Below, one piece after another: positions 1 to 11,100 of a DNA stretch of 64,000 nt. Both the position numbers and the translations under genes were made by a program. The stretch is from Portulaca oleracea. Its lineage: Eukaryota > Streptophyta > Magnoliopsida > Caryophyllales > Portulacaceae. The stretch's first letter is position 1. Each line of letters begins with the position of its first letter. The notes under the pieces were generated by a model. It worked only from the letters and a program-made list of their open reading frames with translations. It ran no database searches and was not told where the DNA came from. The stretch is taken from the NCBI GenBank assembly GCA_029582165.1, contig CM055879.1:41049713-41113712 (forward strand), read 5' to 3'.

Positions 1-189
1 CTTTTATGTGACTGGTTGGTTGTAGTTCCACACAGCATCACAACTTTCCATATTCCACCACAACTCACTACAATCCACCACAACTTTTCTCAACCCACCG
101 CAACGTATCTCAACCCATCACAATCCACCACATTTCTTCCCCACTACACCGCAATCAACCGCAACCAGTCTTATAAAATAACAGTCCGA
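1..189. mobile_element. MITE, GGCC-TIR/CCACAA family, copy 1 (cut by window edge)
   Basis: The sequence opens inside a TIR-like stretch (CTTTTATGTGACTGGTTGG) and continues with many CACCACAA-type words. It closes with CTTATAAAATAACAGTCC, a decayed version of the family end AAAAGAACAGGGCC. The left terminus lies outside the window, so no target duplication can be tested. Assignment rests on likeness to the nine other copies in this window. Confidence 0.6.
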
Positions 190-2100
190 GGTCTTATGAT
201 AAAAACATAAGTTACTACATTGGTGGTATCAAATTTCATGATTTTGTATTGTTTTGATGACTGAGTCGTATGCTCTAAAATATTCTAAAATGAAAGCCTT
301 TGAGAAAAGTGAGTGATGTCCTCTACGTGCACAAAAAATGTGTAGAGTTTAAAAAAAGCAACATAATAGAATAGTCAAGGTAAAAAAAACAATCACGAGT
401 TGTGAATGTTGGGGATATTCTGACTCATTCAATTTTCTAGATCCCCTCAAAAATGAATTGTCCATCCAGTAATTTGATTGTGTTTTGTCCATCTAATATA
501 TGGAGCCCACTTCTTTCTAACATATATAACTATATATGCAATCAATCATGAAGACCTTAGATCATAAGGGAAGGATTGCCTTTATACATCTTGTGGAACT
601 TTATTTTAAGATGAGCATGGTGTAATTATCAGGGGAATAAAAACAACAATGGTGTGGTAAAAAAAAATGGTGTGGTTTGGTGCCTATTAGTGCAAAAGGA
701 AGTTACAATGTTCTTTTCAGATTTTTTATCTTAATGTTCATAAGAAAAAATTGTGAGGATATTATTGGAATGTTTTGTAACTCACTTGGTCTCTTAGAAA
801 GACTAGAAAGTCTTTGAGATCTTTAATTTTTATAGTTCTTATAGTGGATATTGGTTGTTGAGTACTTGTTATCTGTGTTTTTTTTCCTTAATTATTTCCT
901 TGTTAAATATCGTGTCTCTCCCTTTATCACCATTCTTGGATCATTTTATCCTCAAATCAATGCTTTATCAACCTGTAAGTGCTTCTGTCGCACATTTGCT
1001 CTAACTTTTTTTCATCCCAACTAGTAGTATCAGAGTTAGGTTTGACCAAGTTTAGGCAAATTCAGTTTTTATCAGAGCTAAGTTCATCAATTAGGTTCAA
1101 CTTTAGGAAGATTCAATTCTCATTAGAGTAAGGTACATCTAAGTCTACCAAAAACAGTTACAACCAGATTCAATCAGATCCTTCCAAAGTTAAGTTGAAT
1201 TCCTTCGGAGTCGAATTTATTTTTATCGAACCTCAACCCTCTTGCTTGAAAAACTCTAATACCACATCCAAGCACCAACTCAATTGAAAATTTAAACTGA
1301 TAATTGAAGCTCCAATCATCGAAAAATCATTTTATACTCTCAGTAGTTCGGCTTATCCTAATTAAGCAAAATTTTCTGATAGAAATTATAGTTATAAAAA
1401 AATCAAATCAATTTTGACTTTTGGTTAAGAATCATGACCATAAAATCTTTGCCCTTGGCTTAGGTTAGATACATGGACAAGATTGTGATGATGATAGGCC
1501 TTTTAGTCATTGTCTAGATTATTATTATATAACTATGATTGCAGCTGGTATCATATAAAACCCAAACAAAAGGGTCTCTGTATATATAGATTAATTAAAA
1601 AACAACAAAATAGGTTAGGATCATCAATAACTTTACAGCTTGTTTGGAACATGCTTCCTCCCTCTAATTTCAAGATGGCGACAAACTTTTTTCAATACAT
1701 ACTTTGACAAATGCGTCTGCCAACCTTAAGATTTTAACTGTTTAATTAATTTATTGATTAACAACATTATAATAATTAAACTGCAGGTTGTAATTTATCA
1801 CTGTCTTATGTTAACTAATTAACCCTCCTGTGCTTAGGGTTAGTGTAGCTAGGCTTGTAAAGATGGGGAGAATCATTACGTGCATGGCTTCAACCACCTT
1901 TTTCTCTCTTTCTTTCTTTTTTCTTTTTTTTTTTATGAATTATATCGTGACGGATTTGCTTAGGTCATTATATGTATTAAAGTAGGTTAATTTTATACGT
2001 GATGAAATTGTATTAAAAACTTGATAAATTTAAAAAAATATCGATGAAAATTTGGCAATAATCTTGATAAATGTATGATGAATTTTTTTAAAAAAGATTT
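190..2100. other. AT-rich spacer, no gene seen
   Basis: No coding region with recognisable protein similarity is visible on either strand; the few ORFs are under 70 codons. A stretch near 1027-1042 (TAGTATCAGAGTTAGG) resembles a decayed initiator-Met primer-binding site of an LTR retrotransposon, but no LTR pair could be drawn around it. Confidence 0.5.
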
Positions 2101-2109
2101 AACACCTTG

Positions 2110-2519
2110 GTGGATCTACATTTGTTTTTACCTCGGGTAAATAAGGAATAACAAAAATTTAGTGGACCATTCTCTCCAGGCATCTTCCTAGTTATACGTT
2201 ATCTGCATGAATAATGAAAAAAAGCCATTGAAGGGCTACATTACCAAAGACCGGCAGTGTCTAAAGAATGACCAAGATTAGTCACTCAATCTGCCGCTGA
2301 GTTTGCTTCTCGGTAGATGTGACAATTAGTAGAATCTTCCAACTGGTTGATTAAATTTTTGATATCTCTAACAATCATGTCGATATGTCAAGGGGTGTGA
2401 ACAACTCCTTTGATAGCTTGAATGAAAATAAGGCTATCTCTTTCAATTTGAATTCTTGAGAAACTTTCCAGGATAGCTTGTTGAAGCCCAAAACGGAGAG
2501 CCCATGCTTCTTTTAACAA
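2110..2519 (-). pseudogene. RNase H-like fragment of a LINE-type element (broken)
   Basis: Read on the - strand from about 2519, the translation gives a plant RNase H-like (RVT_3 type) pattern: EAWALRFGLQQAIL, then IERDS with the expected acidic residue, then HIYREANSAAD. The frame is interrupted by at least two TGA stops, one in the loop before HIDMIV and one just after NSAAD. Downstream text to about 2110 resembles the tail after the second fragment near 40.2 kb, so both look like 3' ends of one non-LTR retrotransposon lineage. No reverse transcriptase remains. It cannot be functional. Confidence 0.65.
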
Positions 2520-2566
2520 AATGGACTATGAATTAACAGGTTAATCTTGGTCATTCTTTAGACACT
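2256..2566. repeat. 25-bp perfect inverted repeat flanking the RNase H pseudogene
   Basis: Positions 2256-2280 and 2542-2566 are exact reverse complements over 25 bases, separated by 261 bases. The left arm is part of the RNase H reading frame (it encodes the residues after NSAAD on the - strand), so the right arm looks like an inverted duplication of pseudogene sequence and not a transposon terminus. Confidence 0.8.
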
Positions 2567-2665
2567 AGTGAATCTACATAGATACTCCAAAATATACTGT
2601 ATAATAATTAGGGGGTTGTTTAATTTTAGGGGTTCTAAGAAGGTGCTAGCCCCCTTATTATATTA

Positions 2666-2901
2666 CTCCCTCTGTTTGGTATTATCAGTTGTTTTGGAAA
2701 TTGTGCCTAAAACTTTGACCATTAATATTTTAATTTGTACAATGATTCATCATACGAAATTGATGTCATTAGATTCGTAATAAAAAATACTATTAAAAAA
2801 GTATAATATTATATTTTTTTGCAAAACATTTATATTAAAAATTATTGATTAAAAATTGGCACTGAAAACCGTAAATGACAGATAAAAAAGAACAGAGGGA
2901 G
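2666..2901. mobile_element. Stowaway-like MITE (236 bp)
   Basis: The element begins CTCCCTCTGTT and ends AACAGAGGGAG, a perfect 11-bp terminal inverted repeat matching the plant Stowaway (Tc1/mariner) consensus. It is flanked on both sides by TA, the target duplication expected for that superfamily. The interior is AT-rich and non-coding, as usual. Confidence 0.9.
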
Positions 2902-2903
2902 TA

Positions 2904-3640
2904 TAAACAAATATTAATTGATACTTGTTAATTAATGAATGAATGATGACTTAGTTAAAAGTGCATGAGTATAACATATTGAATGCCTTGTAGATATATA
3001 CGTCCAAGTTATGTCCACCGCAACAGGCAAGAAAATGAAGGTTAGAATATGAATATAGTATAATATATACAAATATTCGTAGGCAGAATAAAAACATACT
3101 ATACGAGCCAAAAACTATTAACTATAAATTAAATTCCCATTCGCTTTCACAATCCTTATATTTGTCCCTTTACTGCACCAACTGCTGTTCTTGTTTCCTC
3201 CATCCAATTATTTTTCTTCGTCCAACGTCTTCATTCTTATATTATTCCACAAACGAGCAAAATTCTGAAATACTATCAGATTCCTGTATTATTATATATA
3301 CACCCCCTCAAAATGACAAAGTTAGCCTTTCTAAAAAGGCTGTAATTGCCTTTTAAACTGGAAAAACCCTAAAACAAAGTACTAGTGGTAAGAGTGCAAG
3401 GTTGTTAACTTGTTCCTAATTTGTTATAAATTCTTTTGTTCAGAATCTCTGAAAATTAGTACGGCTTATATATTTTGAAAATGGATGAGGTGTATGTACG
3501 AGAGTGTCAATTTTACTTTGGTTTTCGAAAGCAAAGGTTGTCCACTTTTTGTTTCTTTTGCATTGGTTGGTTTTGTTTCCCTAGTGATATTTGTTTTCAC
3601 TGATTATAATTGCACAATCAAGTTTCTTTTCTGCTTGCAA
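2904..3640. other. AT-rich spacer, no gene seen
   Basis: Only short ORFs with no recognisable family occur here. The 90-codon ORF at 3485-3757 lacks any motif I know and runs into a repeat. Confidence 0.5.
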
Positions 3641-3659
3641 ACAATATATATGGCATGTA

Positions 3660-3800
3660 CCAGGAGCATGTACTTCAAATATTTACAAGTGAACAATCAT
3701 TGTAATAACAGTGAACAATCTAATACCTATGGTGAATGGTCTAATATATATGGGTGAACAATCATATTATTTGGAGCACGTGCTCCAGGAACACCTAATA
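3660..3800. repeat. AGTGAACAAT-type interspersed repeat, copy 1
   Basis: A block with repeated GTGAACAATC words lies between GGAGCATGTACTTC on the left and GGAGCACGTGCTCC on the right. The same layout (GTGAACAAT repeats ending in a GAGCA/TGCTCC motif) recurs at 49715-49890, so this is a dispersed family. The right-hand 14-mer at 3773-3786 is a perfect palindrome containing CACGTG. Confidence 0.5.
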
Positions 3801-3924
3801 AATTGCAGCTGGCAAATGTTTTAGCTTGGAAGAAGGCAGGAGAAAATAAAAGCAAGGTGAAGCTAAGGTATCTAAAGACAAATACAAACTAAACTAGTAC
3901 AAAACATATAGAAAAGATAAAGTA

Positions 3925-4090
3925 CCAATGAGCTCTTGTGCAGACTTCGCAGTCACACAGATCCCATGCGCCTGAGATTGATTCTTAGGAACAGCAAGAG
4001 GCGTGTATTCTTGGGGGGCAGGAATCGATCCCAAAACCTATAAAATACAACAGTATAGTAAATACCAATTGAGCTAAGAGCTAAGTGGTT
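3925..4090 (-). mobile_element. tRNA-derived SINE, family A copy 1
   Basis: On the - strand, TAGCTCAATTGGTA (4076-4063) fits a tRNA A-box and GGGATCGATTCC (4032-4021) fits a B-box, at tRNA-like spacing. A related head, TAGCTCAGTAGGTA, recurs at about 30350 on the + strand. This points to a Pol III-transcribed SINE, not a working tRNA: there is no cloverleaf and the 3' body is unrelated to tRNA. Borders are approximate. Confidence 0.5.
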
Positions 4091-5090
4091 TACTAGTATG
4101 GGCATGGATAGTAAGTAGAGAAGACTAATATCAACTTTAACAACAGCAAAATACCGACAATATATAGAGTAGTGAGGAACAACACCAACTACCATTTTGG
4201 AAAAAGAAGAAAATCCCCCTTAAAGCTACCTTTAGCATTGCAAACCCACAAACCATACCAACCAAAAAGAAAAAGAGAATCCAATATTAAGATTTAAGAA
4301 GAAGAGCATTCTACGATGCAGATTGGGCCCCAAACTCCTGCCCTCAAATTTTCACCATGTGAAAGAGAGATTCAACTTATACCGTACCTTTTTCTACTGT
4401 ATTGGAACATGTAGTTTTTGTACATCGTTTTTCATGGATTTTTCTACTGTTTATAATGTTAAAAATAATAACAAATTTTACTCATTAATAAACTAAATTC
4501 TTGTGTATTGGGTATATTTTGTTAATGGTAGCTGTTATGTTAAAAATAATGAAAATAGTAATTTTTGTTAGTATATTTAAATATAATTAATTACTCAACA
4601 TAAACAATACTTTATCATATCATATGAAAATACTATCATTGAATTCGTCATAGAAATATTATCATAACACTATTATGTAGTAATTCAATTCTTTGAGAAA
4701 ATATACTGTAAAAAATTATTAATTAAAAGAAAAACTTTAAAACTATAACATATAACTTATATTGAGTGACCATGAATAGAAACTGGACGTGTATTATAAC
4801 CAAAATATGTGGATCCATAGAGATGATTTGAAATTGAGGACAGAAAACAAGACAAACTACCATTTTGAAAAAACTCGACACTAGCATTAGCTACTTAGCT
4901 ACCTACATGAACAACAAAACCAAAGGCAAAGAAAAGAAAAGAAAAGCTCAAAATTACTGGTAGGGTTGGAACTAAGAAGAGGAGGGAGCAATTTACAAGG
5001 GACAATGCATGGGACCCAACATCCTACCCATAGAATTTGCATTGCATGCATGTGAAGGAGAGAGACATGTAGATAGAGAGAGAGAGAGGA
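4090..5090. other. AT-rich spacer, no gene seen
   Basis: No gene is recognised. A short (GA)n tract lies at about 5072-5090. Confidence 0.5.
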
Positions 5091-5307
5091 ATCAAGCTGA
5101 TGGTTGAAAGCTCATTAATAATTTTATATTCTAACATGTCTCCTCACGTAAATATCTTTTGGGGTTGAATCGTCAATGCTACAAAGGGCTGTCGAGCTTT
5201 GAACCTAATATCTCTTGCTTAAGTTTGGCTCTGATACGATGTTGAACCATTTCAACTAAAAGTTTAAGTTGATGGTTGAAGATAAGTAATAGTTTTATAT
5301 TTTAACA
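5090..5307 (-). mobile_element. Degenerate TRIM (small LTR retrotransposon), left LTR truncated
   Basis: The right terminal repeat runs 5240-5307 (TGTTGAACCA ... TTTTAACA). The truncated left one ends at 5136 (TTCTAACA). On the - strand, the sequence next to the right repeat is a decayed Met primer-binding site (complement of GGCTCTGATACGA). The layout matches the better preserved copy at 30068-30312. The missing left end abuts a (GA)n tract. Confidence 0.6.
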
Positions 5308-6415
5308 GAGAGAGAGAGAGAGAGAGTGGTGGGGCTAAACAAGTGAAAAAAATGGTGGACAAGTTTCAAAGTAGAAAAGGGAGGAAGAAGAAGGAGGAGG
5401 AGGAGGAAGAAGGTGACAAAAGAGCCTATTGATGCAAAAGTTTGATACTTTTCGGTAGCGACACAAGTTTGTGGGTCAAAGTATTCAGAAACCCTTTTTC
5501 CCAATTAAATATCAACACCTCTTCTCTCTCTTGATGTGTATTGTATAATTTGTATGTACAGATTTCGGTGAAATTGACAGGAAATCACCTTGAGACTGAA
5601 AAATTCGTCCATTTTCTAATTTCCCCCTCCATTATTTTAAACCCATAGATTCCATTCCAATCCCCTTCATCGACTCTTTTTCAATTCATTTACTCCCATT
5701 TTATTAAATATTTCATTACTCATTCATTAATTAATCTGGGTACTATTACGTTGTAGAATATTAGAATGTAGGTTCATTCTTCCTTTTTTTTTAAATTTGG
5801 AGCAGGTAGTACACATGTAGTCACGTAGTTACATAACCGACCTTTTTTTTGGTTAAGCTCTTAATTAGTAATGACAGGAATATAAATTTATTTGAATTAA
5901 ATTAAAAGTGTCATTCATATGTTCTAGTAACCTGAATTCGAATTCTAGTGGTCACATTTCTTTTTGTTGAGAATTCTTGGTGTTTATTTTTCTTTATTAT
6001 TGAAAGTATTAAAAAATTAAATTTCATATCAAAGATAAAACAAATATCAATAAAATAGTAAAAAAGAACCTACAACAGAAAAAAGCATACAAAACAAGTG
6101 TTACACCAAAGAACACCTAATCTACAAAACGTTCCAAGAGGAAATCAAATAGTTTGTTTTCTTTTCTTGTTAGCATCCCTCTTGAAGTATTCTCTTGCTG
6201 CGCATTGATCACCAATGACCTTAATTTATACTACAAATCTTATTCGCAATTATCCTCATGCGTCCAACTCCGCATCTACATCTTTGAAATTTTGTAGTTT
6301 TCTAAGAGCTTCATTAGAGGTAGAATTAGCGTTTCAAGTTGCATCCAAATCCCTCATCCACTTAGATTTCATCAAAGCTTATCTTTCTTCATTCTCCTTA
6401 CATCAACTTTAGTGT
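5308..6415. other. AT-rich spacer with purine-rich tracts
   Basis: GGAGGAAGAAGGAGG-type purine tracts lie near 5378-5412. ORFs are short and match no family I recognise. No gene is called. Confidence 0.5.
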
Positions 6416-6520
6416 TGATGGGATCCGGTGCATGAATGCTGGTATAATCGCATCTCATCAGAACTCAGTTAATTAAGTGTGCTTGGCTGGGAGTAGTCTT
6501 AGGATGGGTGACCTCCCGGA
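6416..6520. pseudogene. 5S rRNA-derived segment, partly inverted
   Basis: Positions 6416-6454 are close to the reverse complement of the first ~40 bases of plant 5S rRNA (I count about three differences from memory of the consensus). From 6455 the sequence runs in the normal 5S direction, including GTGTGCTTGG and the C-box-like AGGATGGGTGACC. It is part of the Cassandra LTR and not a 5S gene. Confidence 0.75.
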
Positions 6521-7008
6521 AAATTTTTCTAAGTAGCGTGTGAGCGAGGACGAAGCACACTGGAAAAACTTGAGGTGATTTGTGGGGCCAGTCTGCAATT
6601 CTTGAAGCAGTTATCGGTAATGTCTGCAGCCCGGGAGCAGCCAGGGCGTTACAGATGGTATCAGAGTCGACTCGCGATCGTGGGCTGCGCCAATGGATGG
6701 GAGATCCATGGGTAGTCTCCTAACGGGGAAAAGATTCTGGAGTGGATTGTGGCACAACGAGGACGTTGTGCACTTAAGTAGGGGTTACTGTAACACCCTG
6801 GGTATATGGTTAAGTGTGGCTTAAAATGATTGAAATGACTACTTATATCACCAAGATACATTTTTTTTATGGTAGCTCATCCGTTAGGAACTTCCTAGGC
6901 AGCATGTGGGCGAGGACGAAGCACGCTGTAAAGACTCGTGGTGATTTGTGGGGCCAGTCAGCGACTTTTGAAGCAGTTATCGATAATGTCCGCGGCCCGG
7001 GCGTTACA
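6416..7008 (+). mobile_element. Cassandra-type TRIM retrotransposon with 5S rRNA-derived LTR (rearranged)
   Basis: Cassandra elements are short non-autonomous LTR retrotransposons that carry a 5S rRNA-like Pol III region in their LTRs. Here the upstream LTR ends at 6653 (GCGTTACA). A Met-tRNA primer-binding site follows at 6656 (TGGTATCAGAGTCGAC), then a 135-bp internal domain, then a downstream LTR at 6789-7008 (TGTAACACCC ... GCGTTACA). The upstream LTR keeps 5S-like sequence at about 6455-6520 but lacks the normal TGTAACACC start. The downstream LTR has lost the 5S block. No matching target duplication was found, in keeping with a damaged 5' side. Confidence 0.85.
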
Positions 7009-7039
7009 GAAGCCCCATGAAGAGTTGTTGTCGTCACCA

Positions 7040-7420
7040 AATTAGTTGACGACGACTATGTTGTAAAAACCGAACCAGACCGGCCGGTCCGACTAGTTCA
7101 ACCGTGAACCGGCAAGTTGACTGGTCCGATCCCAGGTTTAGCTCAGATGACCGGTTCAACTCATGACCGGTTTATGCCATGTTCATGTAGGTTTAATTAT
7201 TTTGGTAGCTTAATTATTCTTGAAGTATATGAAAAGTTTTTAACTCGTGACCGGTTTATGCTAGTTTTAACTGATTCAACCGTCACCCAGGTCAATCAGT
7301 CTAATCCGGCTAAACCGGTCCATCTAATTGAACCATTGACTCACTAGGTCAGCCGGTTCGATGACCAATCCGGTTCGACGGTCACCTGACACAGTCGACA
7401 AGTGAAATCCCTCGCAAAGC
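7040..7420. repeat. ACCGGTT-rich degenerate repeat
   Basis: Many copies of ACCGGTT, CCGGTTCGA and related words on both strands make this block more GC-rich than its surroundings. Such tracts are common in decayed plant DNA transposons, but no clear terminal repeats or target duplications are visible, so the class is left open. Confidence 0.4.
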
Positions 7421-7953
7421 GTAGGGCATCTTGTAGCAATCGGATCGGAAACAGTGAGCGACAACTACATTGGGGTAGCAATCAGAAAAGCAATTACACG
7501 GGCGACCATGTGGCCTCTATGGGACGCTGGCCGGCGACGCACCCAAAGACGGTGCAGGAAAGGGTTTAGGGTTTAGGTTTAGCGAGACAACGTTGACGTT
7601 ACAACTTAAAGTTTTTTGCATTCGAGAATTGTTGGTACTTCGGAGGGTTTCTCATATGAACCTATATGTTGGGCATAGCCTAGTATTTGTACAATTGTTT
7701 ACCCCCATCCCTCCCTTTTCCTAACTTGGTAGATCTAGTGATCTACATCCATATATGAAACATCCAAGTGGAAGAAATACATTCGATTTCATAGTTGTGT
7801 TTTTATCGTAGCAGGTGTCAAAACACTTGCACATAACACTCCACAGTAGGGCCATCAATTTGACAAAATAAAAATAGACAAACAGTAGTAATTTATTAAT
7901 TAAACAAAACATACTCATAATGCCACAAGCAACCCTGTAGATAAGGAGCCCCA

Positions 7954-7961
7954 TATATAAA
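7954..7961 (+). promoter_or_regulatory. Putative TATA box of the bHLH gene
   Basis: TATATAAA lies about 150 bases before the predicted start codon. The likely 5' UTR that follows contains GA-rich tracts ending in an (AG)n run just before AATAATGG. Placement is by sequence match only. Confidence 0.55.
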
Positions 7962-8113
7962 CACGACATCCTTTACTAGCCTTTACATCCTCCATTACCC
8001 TCCGCAACTAATCTCCTTAGATTTTAGAGAGAGACAAAAAACACAGAATCTAGAGAGAGAGAAAAACACAAAACTAGAAAGAGATTTGACAGAGAGAGAG
8101 AGAGAGATCAATA

Positions 8114-11100
8114 ATGGAGATGAATGAAGATGGGTTCTTAGAAGAGCTTCTAGCTCTCCGAAGAGTAGAAGCAGCATGGGAAACAAACCCAGCCGCCATA
8201 GCAACCGAACTCAACGGCTTCTTCTCCGCCGCCACCTGGGCCTTCGACGGCCTTGACGCCGCCGCAGCCGCAGCCCCGCCGCCGGCAACCACCACCTCCC
8301 CCATTCTTCCCAACTCAACCTCGTACGAGTCCTTCTCATCCTCCTGCTCCTTCCCGGAGTTCTACGTCAACGCCGCCGCCTCCTCCGCCGGCGCCGGCCT
8401 AATCTCGCCGGAATCCACCTTTCCGGTTTCCCTGGTGGAGGAGGACGCCGGAGGACTGGGCGGGACGTGCAAGCCGGAGCCGGCGATCTCCGGGGAGATG
8501 CCGGCGACGCCGTCCACGTTCAACATGGGGACGTGCATGGAGAATGGGACGGCGGTGAACGGCGGCGGCAGTGTGAAGAGTAAAGTCAAGAAGGTGGGTG
8601 GTCAACCATCTAAGAATCTGATGGCTGAAAGAAGGAGACGAAAGAGATTGAATGACAGGCTCTCCATGCTTAGATCCGTGGTTCCTAAGATTAGCAAGGT
8701 AATTACTTTTACAGTTTTACTAATTCAACGTACATGTTGTAGAATATAAAATCATTTATGTGTCATCAACCATCAGTTAAGTTTTTGATTGAGATGGTTT
8801 CATATGTTAGAGTCTGAGTAAGAGGCCTTAGGTTCCAATCTCTGCACCCCAAAGGGGTCTTTGCAGCATTTACGCTTCAAGCCCAAAGTGCATTCAGGCC
8901 CTGTTCTTTTCTGCGGTTGGCAAACTGCGATATCACAGCATACTACAGTTTGTCACAACTTACCATACTTTACCACAAATCATTACTTTTTTCCTCTACT
9001 TTTTACATTCTCTCTGCTCACCTACCACACGTACCAATAATCTACCACAATTTCACCACACCCACTACAATTCCACCACACCATACCGCAAAAATACCGC
9101 AGAAAAGAAGAGGGCCTCATAATATAAAACCATACTGCAAATTTGATTTGATTTGATCTTGATCTATATATATATATAATTAACCTAGCAAGATCAAGTG
9201 GGTCCAAATTAAAGAGGCCATAATGAAATCATAAAAACCCAACTAACCCAACTTAGATTTGTCTCATTGTTTCATGTATACAGCAATGTGAGTTGATTAG
9301 TATAATGATAAGTATAATTAATGATGATTATGTGAATGTAGATGGATAGGACATCAATACTGGGAGATACAATAGATTACATGAAGGAGTTGTTGGAGAG
9401 GATAAACAGGCTGCAAGAGGAGATGGAGGTGGTGGGTTCTTCAAATCCATTGAATATGATGAGCATATTCAAGGACGACAAACCCAATGATGTCCTCGTT
9501 AGAAATTCACCAAAGGTATTCTACTTTTATCCCCTTTTATCTCAACTTCTATGCAATCTTCTTTTCTCTATTATTTATCTCAGATTTCCCTTTCTTTTCC
9601 ATTGTTTTTTTGTTGTTTCGTCAATCATTCTACTTTTCATAATCATAGCTATTATTTTTCTACCACATGTGTATTATATTAAACTATATATTTGTGGAGA
9701 CTATGGATGATGGTAAACATAAATATATATTTATGATCATATTGTTTAGTAAATAATGCATTGTGCTAATATTTGGTTGATTACTCAATATATGTAGCTA
9801 GCTAGGAATTAGGTATTTATGTGTATTTAACTTTTGAATATTTTAAATTATTATTATTTAATATATGTAACGATTTTAATTTGTTATATAAAGTTATTAC
9901 TTTTAGGTTCATAATATAAATACTTATTTAACACTATAATTTTATAAATCTTTTAAAAATACTTATCATGAATTGAACTTATTATTCCCAAAAATATGGT
10001 ACAAATGAACAAGTGACAAGGAAGGGAGTATGGTCATGTTCTTTTATGTGACTGACTGGATATGGTGTCATACCTCACCGCAATTTGCCATATTCCACTA
10101 CAACCCACACGATACACCACAATCAACTTTTTTTCTAATTTAATTTATCTTTTTATCAAAAGTTAAATTTTTTACAACACGCCACAATTTCACATTTTCC
10201 AACACATTTACAATTATTAAAACCTAAACTCACCACAACTTTCAACAACGCACCACAATCCACCATAATTTTTCCAAACCCACCATAGCTCACCACAATA
10301 TCATCACACTACACCGCGCCACGCCCTAGCCAACCGCATAAAGAACGGGGCCATATATTACACAAAAATGAAAAATGTCCCCGCAAAATCCAAGCTTTGA
10401 ATACATAAAATAGGTGTTGAATGTTTCTTTAGTTTAAAACAGGCAAAAGACAAAGAATAAGTTCAAGCTAATACGTAACATATATAGAAAATCATAATAA
10501 TTTTAGCAATCAAATACTATATGGTAAACTATTGAGCATTTTAAATTCTAGCATGAAGTCTATATATATGTTGGCAATAAAGTCGTTATCCAATCTAGTC
10601 ACTGGTATGATCAATCATCTAACAGCTATCCACCATTCTTTCAATTATATATTACCTATTTTTATTTTATTACAAGAGGGTGATTAATAGATTCTTTTTG
10701 ATAATTGTTTGGTTGAATTATTGCAGTTTGATGTAGAAAGGAGAAACATGGACACGAGAGTAGAGATATGCTGTGCTGGAAAACCAGGGCTCCTTCTATC
10801 AACTGTGACAACACTTGAAGCTTTGGGCCTTGAAATTCAACAGTGCGTTATAAGCTGCTTCAACGATTTCTCCCTCCAAGCTTCTTGCTCTGAGGTACAA
10901 ATACAATTCTATTTCAATCTTTTTCATTTTCAGTTTCACTAGTGGTATGTTCCATCGGTAGGATTTTGGGAAAGATTTTTCAAGAAAACGTTTTCGAGAA
11001 GACTTTTCCTAAGCCCCTATGGGACATTGATTACAGAACTTTAGACCCTATTTGGCAACCAACTAGTAGTTGTTAGCTGTTAACTAATAGCTATTTGGAT

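Noticed and set aside
4063..4076. tRNA gene on the - strand
   Set aside because: A- and B-box-like motifs are present but no cloverleaf or acceptor stem can be formed; a SINE explains it better.
6455..6520. Functional 5S rRNA gene
   Set aside because: The sequence is partial, with the head inverted, and sits inside an LTR with TRIM borders. Likewise the copy at 41416-41458 lacks the 5' part.
7561..7584. Interstitial telomere-like TTTAGGG repeats
   Set aside because: Only two imperfect units; too short to mean anything.
8074..8605. - strand ORFs opposite bHLH exon 1
   Set aside because: Shadows of a GC-rich exon; the + strand product is a clear family member.
9342..9710. 122-codon ORF as a separate gene
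   Set aside because: It is exon 2 of the bHLH gene read through its donor site into intron 2.
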